Notes: generated by a model from the letters alone, not told the origin. A stretch of 64,000 bases of DNA from Advenella sp. S44 (GCF_002810445.1 NZ_NEXS01000011.1:1-64000), one strand, 5' to 3'; numbered from the stretch's first letter, positions 51,401-59,579 are shown. Made by a program: numbers and translations.

Positions 51401-51488
51401 TAAGTAGCGGAATGCTTTCAAACCGCTCGACCCTTTGGCCGACAAACTTGCTGGCGCCACTGACTGGCGCGCTTTCAACGGTGCCCAT
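48483..51488 (-). CDS. hmfA: Molybdopterin large subunit fused to CoxG-like SRPBCC domain, probable furoyl-CoA dehydrogenase (HmfA)
   Basis: A 1001-residue protein made of two parts. Residues 1 to about 800 are a xanthine-dehydrogenase-family molybdenum-binding subunit: VGQRVERFESIPLLTGRGRFGDDL at the start and the active-site glutamate near E769 in AKGLGEGNN. From about residue 836 a CoxG-like SRPBCC domain follows (STQIPASPDKVFDVLMDP; GGRMLEGAARMVLGQL). Typical large subunits have about 780-800 residues. The start MGTVESA has GGAGG seven bases upstream; 70 further upstream codons look non-native. With the ligase and crotonase genes it fits hydroxylation of furoyl-CoA at C5. CoxG domains help membrane anchoring or assembly in CO dehydrogenase. 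Confidence 0.83.
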   Translation of the reverse strand: MGTVESAPVSGASKFVGQRVERFESIPLLTGRGRFGDDLAVKPGTLHAAVYRSSYPHARIKSIDVSQAEKMPGVRAVLTPDDVRAWSRPFINGVKMPMEMWALAMDKVRYVGEPIAVVIAEDRYLAEDALDGIKIEFEALPAVSSIDGAMSDDAAILHEAVGTNVLHERQFTYGDPESRFREAEHTLSLNIEYPRNSCTPIECGVVIAEHLAGEAGYDVCSNFMGPFSMHAVMSLALQVPGNRLRHRSAPDSGGSFGVKQAVFTAVVLMCLASRKAGGAPVKWVEDRLEHLSAATAANGRKATIKAAFDSDGRIRALDLDQMDDVGAYLRAPEPATFYRMHGILTGAYRIADLQVRNLVVVTNKMPSGLVRGFGGPQVYFALERMVQRIAQHLKMDPLDVYRRNFIQADQFPYRAAAGALLDSGDYQQAMDAAIAQGGLEELLQRRDQARAQGKLYGIGYAAIVEPSISNMGYITVALTPQQRAKAGPKNGGIATATVNIDLLGSVTVIIASSPAGQGHVTVCAQVVADVFGLQPKDIHVNVDFDTDKDAWSVAAGNYSSRFAGAVAGTVHLAATRLKAKMADMAAHQLGGEASDMAFEDGLVFRKGQADKAIPFARLASSAHWAPAELPEGMAPGMRVTEFWTPESLGAPTEDDRVNTSAAYGFAFDICAVEIDRKTGRVTIDRYVTAHDAGKILNPAMADGQIRGAFAQGLGAALLEEFRYGDDGGFQSGTFADYLVPTSYEVPDPVIVHLETPSPFTPLGAKGLGEGNNMSTPVCIANAVADALSPLGRQPDIRLPLTPNRVLDLIGFDDPAPSGDVQVHKPAKKTGRGHALSASGSTQIPASPDKVFDVLMDPQALAKVIPGCRELQRIGENQYRADVTISIGMIKARYEATISLTNIDRPHSLHLQGKGVSSLGGAEGGGDIVLQANEQGTLMKYQYEAEVQGKVAAVGGRMLEGAARMVLGQLFEQLGRQASGQDTASGSEGVWHRVLRFLRIKK

Positions 51489-51971
51489 GCACTGCCTCCG
51501 AAAATACCGTGATTGGAGCCAGTGCAGGCAAACTGACGGATCGCTCAGATTATCCCGGGGTGTTGGCTCCTGTTCATTGTTCGTCTTTTTTTCTATTGAC
51601 TTTTCTATCGGGCCAGCATGGCCAGAGATGAAAATGAACGTGTGACCGACAGTATAGGAATGGGGCATAGCAAAAGCTTTACCCGGCAGTCCGGTCAATT
51701 ACCTTTGAGTCTGATTTTTTTATTCAAGTGAAATACACGGACAACGGGTGAACCGCCCTGCAGGGTATTGCGGGCTGGCGGCACAAGACGTGAGCGCTGG
51801 AAACGAAGTAACCGTTAAATTGGTGTCTCTGTATCGGCTATGGGACGCATTTGGCGTTACCAACGTGCAAGCGCTTGCCCAACGAGCACGGGCCGCAAGA
51901 TGTCATAGCGTTATTTTCATCAATGTGGTCAAATTCATACTCATCGACACGCAACACGCTAAGATAAAACA
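51489..51971. other. Intergenic upstream of hmfA, no gene recognised
   Basis: About 480 bases between divergent genes. It must contain the promoter of the furoate-type operon on the minus strand and that of the DUF4202 gene on the plus strand. A possible 75-codon GTG-started frame (51748-51975) has no family resemblance and was not called. No clear palindromic operator was found. Confidence 0.4.
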
Positions 51972-52562
51972 ATGACTTTTTCTTCCAGGCTGAAGCAGGC
52001 TTATAGCGCCTTTGATGCCGTCAACAAAACCGATCCCAACGCTTTCCACTGGCAGGAACAAGACTGGCCGCGCGAGTTATTCCTGGCCATCAAACTGACT
52101 GAATGGGTTCTGAAACTTGCCCCGAATGCGTCTGAACCCTTGCGATTGGCGGCGCGCTGCCAGCATATCGGCCGCTGGCAAATTCCCCGGCGTGAGTACC
52201 CGCAAGGACGTATTGGTTACCTGACCTGGCGCAAGGCGCTGGCCCGGCATCATGCTGACATGGCCGCGCGTATACTGGGCCAATTGGAATACGATGAGCA
52301 AACGATTGGGCGCGTACAGATGATTGTCCTCAAACGCGGCATCAAGCAGGATGCCGATGTTCAGGTCATGGAAAATGCGCTGTGTCTGGTCTTTCTCCAG
52401 TATCAGTTCGACTCGTTCCGGCTGGATAATGAAGAGAAGATCGTAGGTATCATTCGCAAGTCGTTGCTCAAGATGGATGATGCAGGCCGCCGGCAGGCAC
52501 TGATGCTGGATTACAGTTCTGCCGGGCTGGCGGTGATTAACGAGGCGCTGTCGGGGTTGTAG
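51972..52562 (+). CDS. DUF4202 domain-containing protein
   Basis: A 196-residue protein matching the DUF4202 family over its full length: SRLKQAYSAFDAVNKTDPN, AARCQHIGRWQIPRREYPQGRIGYLTWRKALARHHADMA, LCLVFLQYQFDSFRLDNEEKIVGIIRKSLLKM and ending SSAGLAVINEALSGL. Conserved His residues (CQHIGRW, RHHADMA) suggest a metal-binding HD-like helical fold. The family has no established function. Its end overlaps the convergent CoA-transferase gene by 26 bp. Confidence 0.82.
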   Translation: MTFSSRLKQAYSAFDAVNKTDPNAFHWQEQDWPRELFLAIKLTEWVLKLAPNASEPLRLAARCQHIGRWQIPRREYPQGRIGYLTWRKALARHHADMAARILGQLEYDEQTIGRVQMIVLKRGIKQDADVQVMENALCLVFLQYQFDSFRLDNEEKIVGIIRKSLLKMDDAGRRQALMLDYSSAGLAVINEALSGL

Positions 52563-53688
52563 GCAAAGCGCCCAGCACCTCTTCATTGTGCTCGCCCAGG
52601 ACAGGTGGCGGTATCACCTCGGTGCTTCTTTGTCCATCAAACGAAACCGGCGGTCGCACCGTATGGAAGTCGCCCATGGTTTCGTGTCTGGCCGACACAA
52701 GAATTTGCAAATGCCGGGCCTGCGGGTCCTCCAGGGCCTCGCTGGTGTCGTACATGGGCGCATGCGGCACATCTTCCGATTCCAGGCGGCGACACCATTC
52801 GTTGCGTGAGTGCTTGGCAAATATCCCGCCCAGAATCTGGATCAATGCGTCCTGGTTCTGGATCCGTCCGTTGCGGTCACAAAAGCGCGGATCGTCAAAT
52901 AGCAAGGGTTGTTCAATCGCTCTTGCCAGGCCTTGCCAGAATTTCTCGGGCGAGGACATATGCAGGGCAATCCATTTTTGATCTGCGCATTTCAAGACAT
53001 AAGACTGGGAAACGCTCGGGCGACTGTACGGCCCCATGATTTCACCCGCCGAATAATAATGGGTAAAGGCATCCAGGTTGAAGTGGCTCATGGCCTCCAG
53101 CATAGACACCTCTACCTTGCGCCCCACGCCGGTACTATTGCGCTCATGCAGGGCACCCAGAATGCCGTATGCCGCGTAAAAGCCAGTAATGGAGTCGGCC
53201 AGCGCCGGGCCCACCACGCGCGGGTTTTCCGGGTTGATGAGCAATCCCAGGAAACCACTGGCCGCTTGCGCGACTGAATCGTAGGCCGGCCGCCCTGCAG
53301 CCGGACCGGTTGGTCCGAAACCACTGATTGAGCAGTAAATCAGTCCCGGATTGATTTTGCGCAGCCGCTCTTCGCCCACGTTAAGTCTTTCGGCCGCGCC
53401 CGGACGAAAGTTCTGAATATATACGTCTGCCGTACGGACCAACTTATCGAAGGCGGCCAGATCGTCAGCCTCCTTGGTATTGAGTGTGATACTGCGCTTG
53501 TTGCGATTGTATGTCTGAAAGTGTGGACTATACAGGCCGCCTTTGAAGGCACGAAACGGATCTCCCGTGCCTGGCTGCTCGATCTTGATGACATCTGCCC
53601 CAAGATCTCCCAAGAGCATGCCCGCTGCAGGACCCGTAATGAACGTGCCTTGCTCCAGGACACGAATGCCGTTAAGTACTTTGATCAT
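52537..53688 (-). CDS. Class III (CaiB/BaiF) CoA-transferase
   Basis: A 383-residue family III CoA-transferase. The N-terminus is LNGIRVLEQGTFITGPAAGMLLGDLGADVIKIEQP, with catalytic aspartate D165 in GPALADSITGFYAAYG. It is the last gene of the Bug-maleylacetate reductase-citryl-CoA-lyase-like operon, 22 bases after the lyase-like gene. It presumably activates the imported or formed dicarboxylic acid to a CoA thioester that the lyase-like protein then cleaves. Substrates cannot be read from sequence. Confidence 0.88.
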   Translation of the reverse strand: MIKVLNGIRVLEQGTFITGPAAGMLLGDLGADVIKIEQPGTGDPFRAFKGGLYSPHFQTYNRNKRSITLNTKEADDLAAFDKLVRTADVYIQNFRPGAAERLNVGEERLRKINPGLIYCSISGFGPTGPAAGRPAYDSVAQAASGFLGLLINPENPRVVGPALADSITGFYAAYGILGALHERNSTGVGRKVEVSMLEAMSHFNLDAFTHYYSAGEIMGPYSRPSVSQSYVLKCADQKWIALHMSSPEKFWQGLARAIEQPLLFDDPRFCDRNGRIQNQDALIQILGGIFAKHSRNEWCRRLESEDVPHAPMYDTSEALEDPQARHLQILVSARHETMGDFHTVRPPVSFDGQRSTEVIPPPVLGEHNEEVLGALPTTPTAPR

Positions 53689-53710
53689 GGTAAAACTCCA
53701 TCAGGGTATG

Positions 53711-54520
53711 CTAGGCGTTATCGGGGGTAAAGCCCTCGGGCAACTGACCATCGTAAACGTAATTGCGTGTCGCCTGATACGACAAGGCAAAACCGATAGG
53801 TTTCTGGAACTCCTCTGTCAGATGGCCGATAAGACCTGCCGTACGAGCCAGAATCGGCACGCCTCGCAACGCGGTGATCGGAAAACCCACGCCCAGCAGG
53901 ACGGCTGGAATGGCCGCAGATACATTGAGCATGAGGCGCTTTCCGACAACGTCTGGAATCACTTTTTCCACCGCATCGGCTATGTGCACATATGTCATAT
54001 CAGCCCCGGCCCGCTCAGCCACAGCGAACAGCGCAGTCACACGCGGGTCGCGCGCTTTGTGCAGCGGGTGGCCGTAACCCGGGATGGCGCGCTTGTCGGC
54101 ACGGTACTCGCCCACCACCTGCCTGGCTGCTTCAACATAGTCTTTGCTCTGGCCGGCACGAGTACGAATCTCTTCAAGAAAAATGCCGCTGGTTTCAGAA
54201 GCCCCGAGAATGACCGAGCCACAACCTAGAATTCCTGCCGCCACGGCGCCCTGCAAGGCGTCGGGTGCGGCGGCCAGTGTCATGCGACTGGCCTGAACGC
54301 TGGGGACCAGGCCATGTTCCGCAATGGCCACCAGGGTGGCATTTAACACTGCGGTTGCTGCCGCGGTTGGCGGCTGTCCCGTGACCAGCAAATGAAAATA
54401 GTCTGTGAAAGACATATTGCCGATCAGATCGACGGCAAGGTCTTTCCCCCTGACGACAATGGTCTCGGCGTTAGAGGTGCAGATGGCTGAATGGGGAATG
54501 GTTTCTTTACCGATTTTCAT
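53711..54520 (-). CDS. Citrate-synthase-family protein, citryl-CoA-lyase-like
   Basis: A 269-residue protein, much shorter than citrate synthase (about 430) and equal to the catalytic core found in citryl-CoA lyase-like proteins. The active-site histidine region is AIPGYGHPLHKARDPRV, and the later aspartate/arginine region follows FPITALRGVPILARTAGLIGHLTEE. The start MKIGKETIPHS was chosen because upstream residues look non-native. Such proteins cleave (or form) 3-hydroxy-3-carboxyacyl-CoA compounds. Placed between a maleylacetate reductase and a CoA-transferase, it may split a CoA-activated branched acid. This combination is unfamiliar to me. Confidence 0.82.
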   Translation of the reverse strand: MKIGKETIPHSAICTSNAETIVVRGKDLAVDLIGNMSFTDYFHLLVTGQPPTAAATAVLNATLVAIAEHGLVPSVQASRMTLAAAPDALQGAVAAGILGCGSVILGASETSGIFLEEIRTRAGQSKDYVEAARQVVGEYRADKRAIPGYGHPLHKARDPRVTALFAVAERAGADMTYVHIADAVEKVIPDVVGKRLMLNVSAAIPAVLLGVGFPITALRGVPILARTAGLIGHLTEEFQKPIGFALSYQATRNYVYDGQLPEGFTPDNA

Positions 54521-54649
54521 AAGGTTCCAATGAGAAGCATTCAGTCGGCTACGCATGCAGGCACGCGCTTGTCGCCGAATAAACGCATTGAACATATTAG
54601 GTTTTGCTAAAAGTTTTCATCGTCATCGATGTTTTAAGCACAGGGCATC

Positions 54650-55714
54650 TTAGGCGGGCCGCTGCCCTTCAAAAGCGGCTTGCAACAACGTGCGTATGCC
54701 ATCGCGTTCAATCGGACGCGGGTTCCAATAGGGTGTGGCAATTGCGATATCGGCCGCCCTGTCCACATCGCTGTCACGCATCCCAATGTCTTGCAAACCC
54801 ATCGGCGCACCCAGCGATTGAGCCAGATCGTATAAGGCGCCGGCAGCGCAAACGCCGTCCTGGCCCAGAGCGCGGGCAATCCGTTGCATGGCCTCTGGCG
54901 CGGCAGGCGCGTTATAGGCAATCGCGTGCGGCAAGACAATGGAGTGAGTCTGGGCATGCGGCAGATCAAAGCTGCCGGCCACGGTATGGCAAAGCTTGTG
55001 ATGCAAAGCCATGCCTGCGCCGGCAAGCGCCATGCCACAAAGCCAGGCGCCATACAGGCATTGGCTCCTTGCGGCAAGCGAGCTGGTGTTCGGGCTCAGT
55101 TGCCGCAAGCCGCTGGCCATGGCGCGTATACCCTCTTCTGCCATTAATGCCAGCACCGGGTTTCCGTCCTTGGCATACAATCCTTCCGCAGCATGGGCAA
55201 TGGCGTTCATGCCGCTGACGACAGAGACAGCAAAAGGCAGTTTCAAGGTCAGCGATGGGTCATAGATGACGGTGCGCGGCAAGGCTCGCGGACCTTTACC
55301 GGTTTTTTTGATGCCGTTCTCGGTGATGCCATAGATGCTGGTCATCTCCGAGCCTGAATAGGTGCTCGGCACTGCCAGGATGGGTAAACCATTTTCAACG
55401 GCCAGCGCCTTGGCCAATCCTATCGTGGAACCACCGCCGATTGCCACAATACAGTCGGCCTGCATTGTGCGCGCTGCATCTTGCGCATCGCGTACCGCAG
55501 CAACGGGCACATGCATGACTGCCTGATCAAAGATGCCAGCGGCGCACTCACCCAGGGCATCAACCGCCCGTTGAGCCAACGTCCGCTGGCGCGCCGTGCA
55601 AAGCACCAGCACTTTGCGCGCGCCAAGCAGGCCGGCTTCAGCTTTCAGCACGGTCCAGGCATCGCTGCCAAATACCACTCGTGCCTGTTGGGCGGTGTAT
55701 AGAAACGTATGCAT
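54650..55714 (-). CDS. Maleylacetate reductase (iron-containing alcohol dehydrogenase family)
   Basis: A 354-residue member of the Fe-ADH fold in the maleylacetate reductase branch (MacA/TfdF). Marks are MHTFLYTAQQARVVFG at the start, the NAD motif IGGGSTIGLAKALA, the substrate loop VPSTYSGSEMTSIYGITE with KTGKGPRALPRTVIYDPSLTL, and the histidines in ALHHKLCHTVAGSFDLPHAQTHS. It reduces maleylacetate to 3-oxoadipate with NAD(P)H, a step after hydroxyquinol or chlorocatechol ring cleavage, but no ring-cleavage gene is in the window. The start lies 4 bases after the Bug stop; an ATG 7 codons earlier would overlap. Confidence 0.87.
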   Translation of the reverse strand: MHTFLYTAQQARVVFGSDAWTVLKAEAGLLGARKVLVLCTARQRTLAQRAVDALGECAAGIFDQAVMHVPVAAVRDAQDAARTMQADCIVAIGGGSTIGLAKALAVENGLPILAVPSTYSGSEMTSIYGITENGIKKTGKGPRALPRTVIYDPSLTLKLPFAVSVVSGMNAIAHAAEGLYAKDGNPVLALMAEEGIRAMASGLRQLSPNTSSLAARSQCLYGAWLCGMALAGAGMALHHKLCHTVAGSFDLPHAQTHSIVLPHAIAYNAPAAPEAMQRIARALGQDGVCAAGALYDLAQSLGAPMGLQDIGMRDSDVDRAADIAIATPYWNPRPIERDGIRTLLQAAFEGQRPA

Positions 55715-55718
55715 CACG

Positions 55719-56723
55719 TCAGTTGACCTTTGCACCCGATTTTTTTACCAGTTCAGCCCACTTTTCAATTTCGGCCGCTTCGAAACCGGCCAGATCCCGG
55801 ACAGATTCACCGCCTGGCTCTACGCCCTGGTTCTTGAGCTTGGCAGCCAGATCGGGATCGGCCAGCGCCACGTCAGCCGCCTTTTTCAACTTGGCCATGA
55901 CAGGCTCGGGCGTGCCTGCCGGCGCGTACATCATGAACCACGCAACCAGATCGAATTCGCTATCGGTCTGCTCTGCAATAGAGGGCACGTCAGGCGCTGC
56001 GATACTGCGCTGGCTGCTGGATACGCCAATAGCCCGCAGCTTGCCTGCCTTCACATGGGGCAATACCGCGGCGGGGTGGTAAAACATGAACTGCACTTGC
56101 CCGGACATTACGTCCTGTAAAGCCATGCTGCCTTCCTTGTAAGGCACATGCAGCATGGTGCCGCCCAACCGGTCTTTCAGCAGATCACCGGCGAGATGCC
56201 CCGACGTGCCGCTGCCAGCAGACGAGAACGTGATGCCTGGCTCCGTGGCCGCTGCTTCGCCCAGGTCCTTGACCGTGTGATAGGCAGAGCTGCCGCTTAC
56301 CACCAGAAACGTCGGCGTTTGTCCCACAAAAGCAATGGGCTCGAAATCTGTCTCGGGATCATAACCACGTTTTGAGTACAGTTCCTTGTTGATCGCATGC
56401 GTGCCGACCGTACCCATGACGATCGTATAGCCATCGGGCGCGCTTCGGCTTACCTGCGCGGTCCCGATCGTTCCGCCTGCGCCAGCCTTGTTCTCGATAA
56501 TGATCGGTTGCCCAAGGACTTTGGACATTCTGTCCGAAAGCAGCCTGGCAATCGTGTCGGTCGTCGTGCCCGCGCCGAACGGTACGATCATGCGCACCGC
56601 TTTGGCGGGATATTCCGCAGTCTGAGCCGAGGCCGCCGCGCACAACAATGGCGCACAAACCAGCGCGGCAAGCAGGCCTCGCGCAGCGCGACCAAAGTGT
56701 GCATCTTTAAGAGCATTCATCAT
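55719..56723 (-). CDS. Bug-family periplasmic receptor (TctC-like)
   Basis: A 334-residue Bug receptor with signal peptide (GLLAALVCAPLLCAAASAQ). The mature protein opens YPAKAVRMIVPFGAGTTTD, then SRSAPDGYTIVMGTVGTH and YKEGSMALQDVMSGQVQFMFY. It heads the operon with maleylacetate reductase, the citryl-CoA-lyase-like gene and the CoA-transferase, so it probably binds the operon's starting acid. The divergent LysR gene with a LysR-type box in the spacer is the likely regulator. Confidence 0.9.
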   Translation of the reverse strand: MMNALKDAHFGRAARGLLAALVCAPLLCAAASAQTAEYPAKAVRMIVPFGAGTTTDTIARLLSDRMSKVLGQPIIIENKAGAGGTIGTAQVSRSAPDGYTIVMGTVGTHAINKELYSKRGYDPETDFEPIAFVGQTPTFLVVSGSSAYHTVKDLGEAAATEPGITFSSAGSGTSGHLAGDLLKDRLGGTMLHVPYKEGSMALQDVMSGQVQFMFYHPAAVLPHVKAGKLRAIGVSSSQRSIAAPDVPSIAEQTDSEFDLVAWFMMYAPAGTPEPVMAKLKKAADVALADPDLAAKLKNQGVEPGGESVRDLAGFEAAEIEKWAELVKKSGAKVN

Positions 56724-56841
56724 TGTCTCGTCCTGTGTAGTGCTTTTTGCACTGTATTGGTTGTTGGTATATGAATTACTACACGGGCAAGTCTAGCCGA
56801 CCTGGTGAAAAGATAGAAATGATTGTTTTCGTCTGATATGA

Positions 56842-56854
56842 TCGACAGTATCGA
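56842..56854. promoter_or_regulatory. LysR-type box T-N11-A
   Basis: TCGACAGTATCGA, inside the palindrome ATCGA-CAGTA-TCGAT (56841-56855), fits the T-N11-A dyad bound by LysR regulators. It lies 15 bases before the LysR start in the 145-bp spacer to the Bug operon, the expected place for autoregulation and divergent activation. Confidence 0.5.
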
Positions 56855-56868
56855 TAATTGGAATAGTC

Positions 56869-57780
56869 ATGGAACTCAGACACTTACGATATTTCCTTGC
56901 CCTGGCCAGCTCGCTGAACTTTACGCGCGCGGCTGAACGGGTCCATGTCACCCAGTCCACCCTGTCACACCAAATCCGCCAGTTAGAGGAAGAAATCGGC
57001 CAGCATTTGTTCGATCGCAGTAGCAAGCGCGTGGCACTGACCGAGGCCGGTGAATCATTCCTGATCTACGCTGCCCGCGCCCTGACGGTCATTGACCAGG
57101 GCCTGAGCGAGTTAAAGCAAACGGTTGTCCCCATGACCGGTACAGTGCGCATAGGTACAACCCATACGTTCAATCTGGGATTTTTGCCAGACTGCATCGC
57201 CCTGTTTCTGAAGCACAATCCAACGGTCAAGATCATTATTGAAGAATTGTCGGGAGACGCCATCACACAAGGCCTGAAGGCAGAGGAACTTGATGTAGGA
57301 ATCGCCTATCGCCCTGAACAGCAAAAGGAGATACGCTTTGAGCCATTATTTAACGAGGAACTGGCCCTGGTCGTAGCCAAGACGCATCCACTGGCCAAAC
57401 GCAAGCGTCTGCGCATTGCCGAGCTGCATCGGGAATCGCTGGTGTTATTGCCATCCAGCTTTTCAACGCGCCGACTGCTTGATGAATGCTTCAACGCTGC
57501 TGGTGCCAAGCCCAACATCATTGCCGAAATGAATACCATCCCGGCCATGCTGGGCCTGGTTATGCGCGATCATGTGGGCTTTATCGCCGCTCCTAGCGCT
57601 GTGACCGAACATAATAAACCCCTGCGCGTCATTCCACTAGAAGGGCCTACACCAATCCGAACCCATGGTCTGCTGTTTATGGACAGCCACGTTCAGACCC
57701 GGGCCAGCATGGCACTGATTGCCCTGATTCGCAAGCAGACCAAGGCCAAAGCCAGCGAACTGGGGGCCACGCCAGCGTAA
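56869..57780 (+). CDS. LysR family transcriptional regulator (CynR/CbbR-like)
   Basis: A 303-residue LysR regulator. The HTH is LNFTRAAERVHVTQSTLSHQIRQLEEEIGQHLFDR, followed by the effector domain (VRIGTTHTFNLGFLPDCIALFL; EELDVGIAYRP; PLAKRKRLRIAELHRESLVLL). It diverges from the Bug-maleylacetate reductase operon, and a T-N11-A box lies between them, so it most likely activates that operon in response to a pathway intermediate. Confidence 0.9.
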   Translation: MELRHLRYFLALASSLNFTRAAERVHVTQSTLSHQIRQLEEEIGQHLFDRSSKRVALTEAGESFLIYAARALTVIDQGLSELKQTVVPMTGTVRIGTTHTFNLGFLPDCIALFLKHNPTVKIIIEELSGDAITQGLKAEELDVGIAYRPEQQKEIRFEPLFNEELALVVAKTHPLAKRKRLRIAELHRESLVLLPSSFSTRRLLDECFNAAGAKPNIIAEMNTIPAMLGLVMRDHVGFIAAPSAVTEHNKPLRVIPLEGPTPIRTHGLLFMDSHVQTRASMALIALIRKQTKAKASELGATPA

Positions 57781-57799
57781 TCAGCAGTATCGCTAAGGC

Positions 57800-57820
57800 G
57801 CCCATCGTCAGACGATGGGC
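57800..57820 (+). terminator. Inverted repeat after LysR gene, possible terminator
   Basis: GCCCATCGTC-A-GACGATGGGC is a perfect 10-bp inverted repeat. A folded RNA would open the inner pairs to make a loop. No T-run follows, so termination is uncertain; it could also be a protein site. Confidence 0.4.
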
Positions 57821-57901
57821 CCGCATGGCAAAACCAGGCTATTGCCCGGCGTCGATTGCACCAATATAGTACCCACTATTATCTATTGTTATGAATGACT
57901 T

Positions 57902-58087
57902 ATGTCAACAAGCATTGCTTTGAGTACGCACTTTGAAGTATTCATACGCCAACAGGTAGAGTCGGGCCGTTATAACAACGCCCGCGAAGTCGTGCGCGCC
58001 GGTTTGCGCGTGCTAGAAGATCAGGAACGCCTCAACCAGGCCAAACTTGCCGGGCTTCGCCAGCCTATCGCCACTGGCGTGCAATAA
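57902..58087 (+). CDS. Orphan ParD-like antitoxin, C-terminally short
   Basis: A 61-residue ribbon-helix-helix protein of ParD type: LSTHFEVFIRQQVESGRYNNAREVVRAGLRVLEDQE matches the DNA-binding domain nearly perfectly. ParD antitoxins are usually 80-90 residues with a C-terminal toxin-binding tail; here the tail stops at RQPIATGVQ and no parE follows. Its last 23 bases overlap the convergent fumarase gene. It may be a remnant of a lost parDE pair or a stand-alone antitoxin or regulator. No good ribosome site was seen. Confidence 0.7.
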   Translation: MSTSIALSTHFEVFIRQQVESGRYNNAREVVRAGLRVLEDQERLNQAKLAGLRQPIATGVQ

Positions 58088-59579
58088 TCGGCACCACTCC
58101 CTTATGTATATAATCGCCCGTGCTATCTATCGCAACCGTCACCGGAAAGTTGCGGACTTCAAACTCATAAATGGCTTCCATGCCAAGGTCCTCGAAAGCA
58201 ACAACACGAGCGTGTGTAATTGTTTTGGCGATCAGGTACGCGGCGCCGCCTACCGCGCTCAGATAAGCGGTTCCTGTCTTTTTGATTACATCAATGGCAT
58301 GCCGGCTACGTTCGGCCTTGCCGATGGAAATGAGCAGCCCTGCCTTGTCGATGAAATCTTCCAGATAGGCGTCCATGCGATTGGACGTCGTCGGCCCGGC
58401 CGGCCCCACCACTTCATCGCCGGTGGCATCTACCGGACCCACATAGTAAATAGCACGCCCGCTCAATGACACAGGCAGCGGTTGATTGTGATGCAACATA
58501 TTCGCAATACGTTTATGTGCCGCATCGCGCGCTGTCAGCATTTTGCCCGATAGCAGCAGCATGTCCCCTGCTTTCCAGCTTCTTACCTCTTCTTTGGTCA
58601 GCGTATCCAGATTCACGGCAATGGATTCGGCCACATTGATCGTATCCGGAATATCCTCCCACAGACTGTCATCATGAACTGGCAGGCGGGCCGATCCACT
58701 CCCATCTAATTCAAACGTCATATAGCGGGTGGCTGCGCAATTGGGAACGATGGCAACGGGCAGCATGGCCGCATGACACGGCGCATGTCGCAGCTTGATA
58801 TCCAGCACGGTGGACTTGCCGCCAAGGCCCTGGGCACCGATATTCAATTCGTTATTGATACGGTGGTACAGTGACAGCCGCAAGCGTTCGTAATCATCAA
58901 GAGTGCTCTTGTGCTTCAGTTGCTGAATATCAATGGGCTGATGCAGCGACTCCTTTGCCATTTGCATGGCCTGCTCCGGGCTGCCGCCCAGGCCAATGCC
59001 TAGGACGCCGGGCGGGCACCAGCCCGCGCCCAGTTTCGGCATTTGTTTCATCACCCATTCCTCGACGGATTCGTTCGGATTCAACATGGCAAACCGGGCC
59101 TTGACGTCGCCCCCGCCCCCTTTGGCGCTCACGGTGACACGCAAGGCGTCGCCTCTGCACATGGTGATATGCAACACCGCTGGCGCATTATTTCCTGTAT
59201 TTTTGCGCGCACCCAGCGGTTCTCCGACCGTGGTTGCCCGCAATGGATTGTCTGCGTGCGTATAGGCTGCAATAACAGCATTGTCGGCCACTTCCTGCAA
59301 GGATGGCATGGGCTGCACGTCGGATGAAAAACGCACCTCCATACCGATTTGCAGGAACACATGCGCAATACCCGTATCCTGGCAGATTGGACGCCTGGCC
59401 GACGCGCTCAGCTTGCTATTGATCAGAATTTGCAGGATGGCGTTTTTGGCATATCGGTTGTCCTCTTCAATATAGGCGTGTTTCAGCGCATGAACGTAGT
59501 CAGGCGGATGATGATGGCTGACATATTGCAATGCACTGGCAATGCTTTTCTCCAGGTCTTCCAGGCGTATGACGTTCAT
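58065..59579 (-). CDS. Class I fumarate hydratase ([4Fe-4S])
   Basis: A 504-residue class I fumarase with both domains in one chain. The N-terminal iron-sulfur domain has a cluster cysteine at C66 (RRPICQDTGIA), with further conserved stretches AKGGGGDVKARFAML and GLGGSPEQAM; the C-terminal beta domain has YYVGPVDATGDEVVGPAGPTTSNRM. It interconverts fumarate and malate, anaerobically or under low oxidative stress. It is last in a minus-strand operon after a Bug receptor and an ASL-type lyase that would release fumarate, so it likely feeds that fumarate to central metabolism. A closely related tartrate or mesaconase role is possible. Confidence 0.85.
   Translation of the reverse strand: MNVIRLEDLEKSIASALQYVSHHHPPDYVHALKHAYIEEDNRYAKNAILQILINSKLSASARRPICQDTGIAHVFLQIGMEVRFSSDVQPMPSLQEVADNAVIAAYTHADNPLRATTVGEPLGARKNTGNNAPAVLHITMCRGDALRVTVSAKGGGGDVKARFAMLNPNESVEEWVMKQMPKLGAGWCPPGVLGIGLGGSPEQAMQMAKESLHQPIDIQQLKHKSTLDDYERLRLSLYHRINNELNIGAQGLGGKSTVLDIKLRHAPCHAAMLPVAIVPNCAATRYMTFELDGSGSARLPVHDDSLWEDIPDTINVAESIAVNLDTLTKEEVRSWKAGDMLLLSGKMLTARDAAHKRIANMLHHNQPLPVSLSGRAIYYVGPVDATGDEVVGPAGPTTSNRMDAYLEDFIDKAGLLISIGKAERSRHAIDVIKKTGTAYLSAVGGAAYLIAKTITHARVVAFEDLGMEAIYEFEVRNFPVTVAIDSTGDYIHKGVVPIIARQWR

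Noticed and set aside
51748-51975. 75-codon GTG-started frame upstream of the DUF4202 gene
   Set aside because: No family resemblance, no clear ribosome site, and it overlaps the DUF4202 start.
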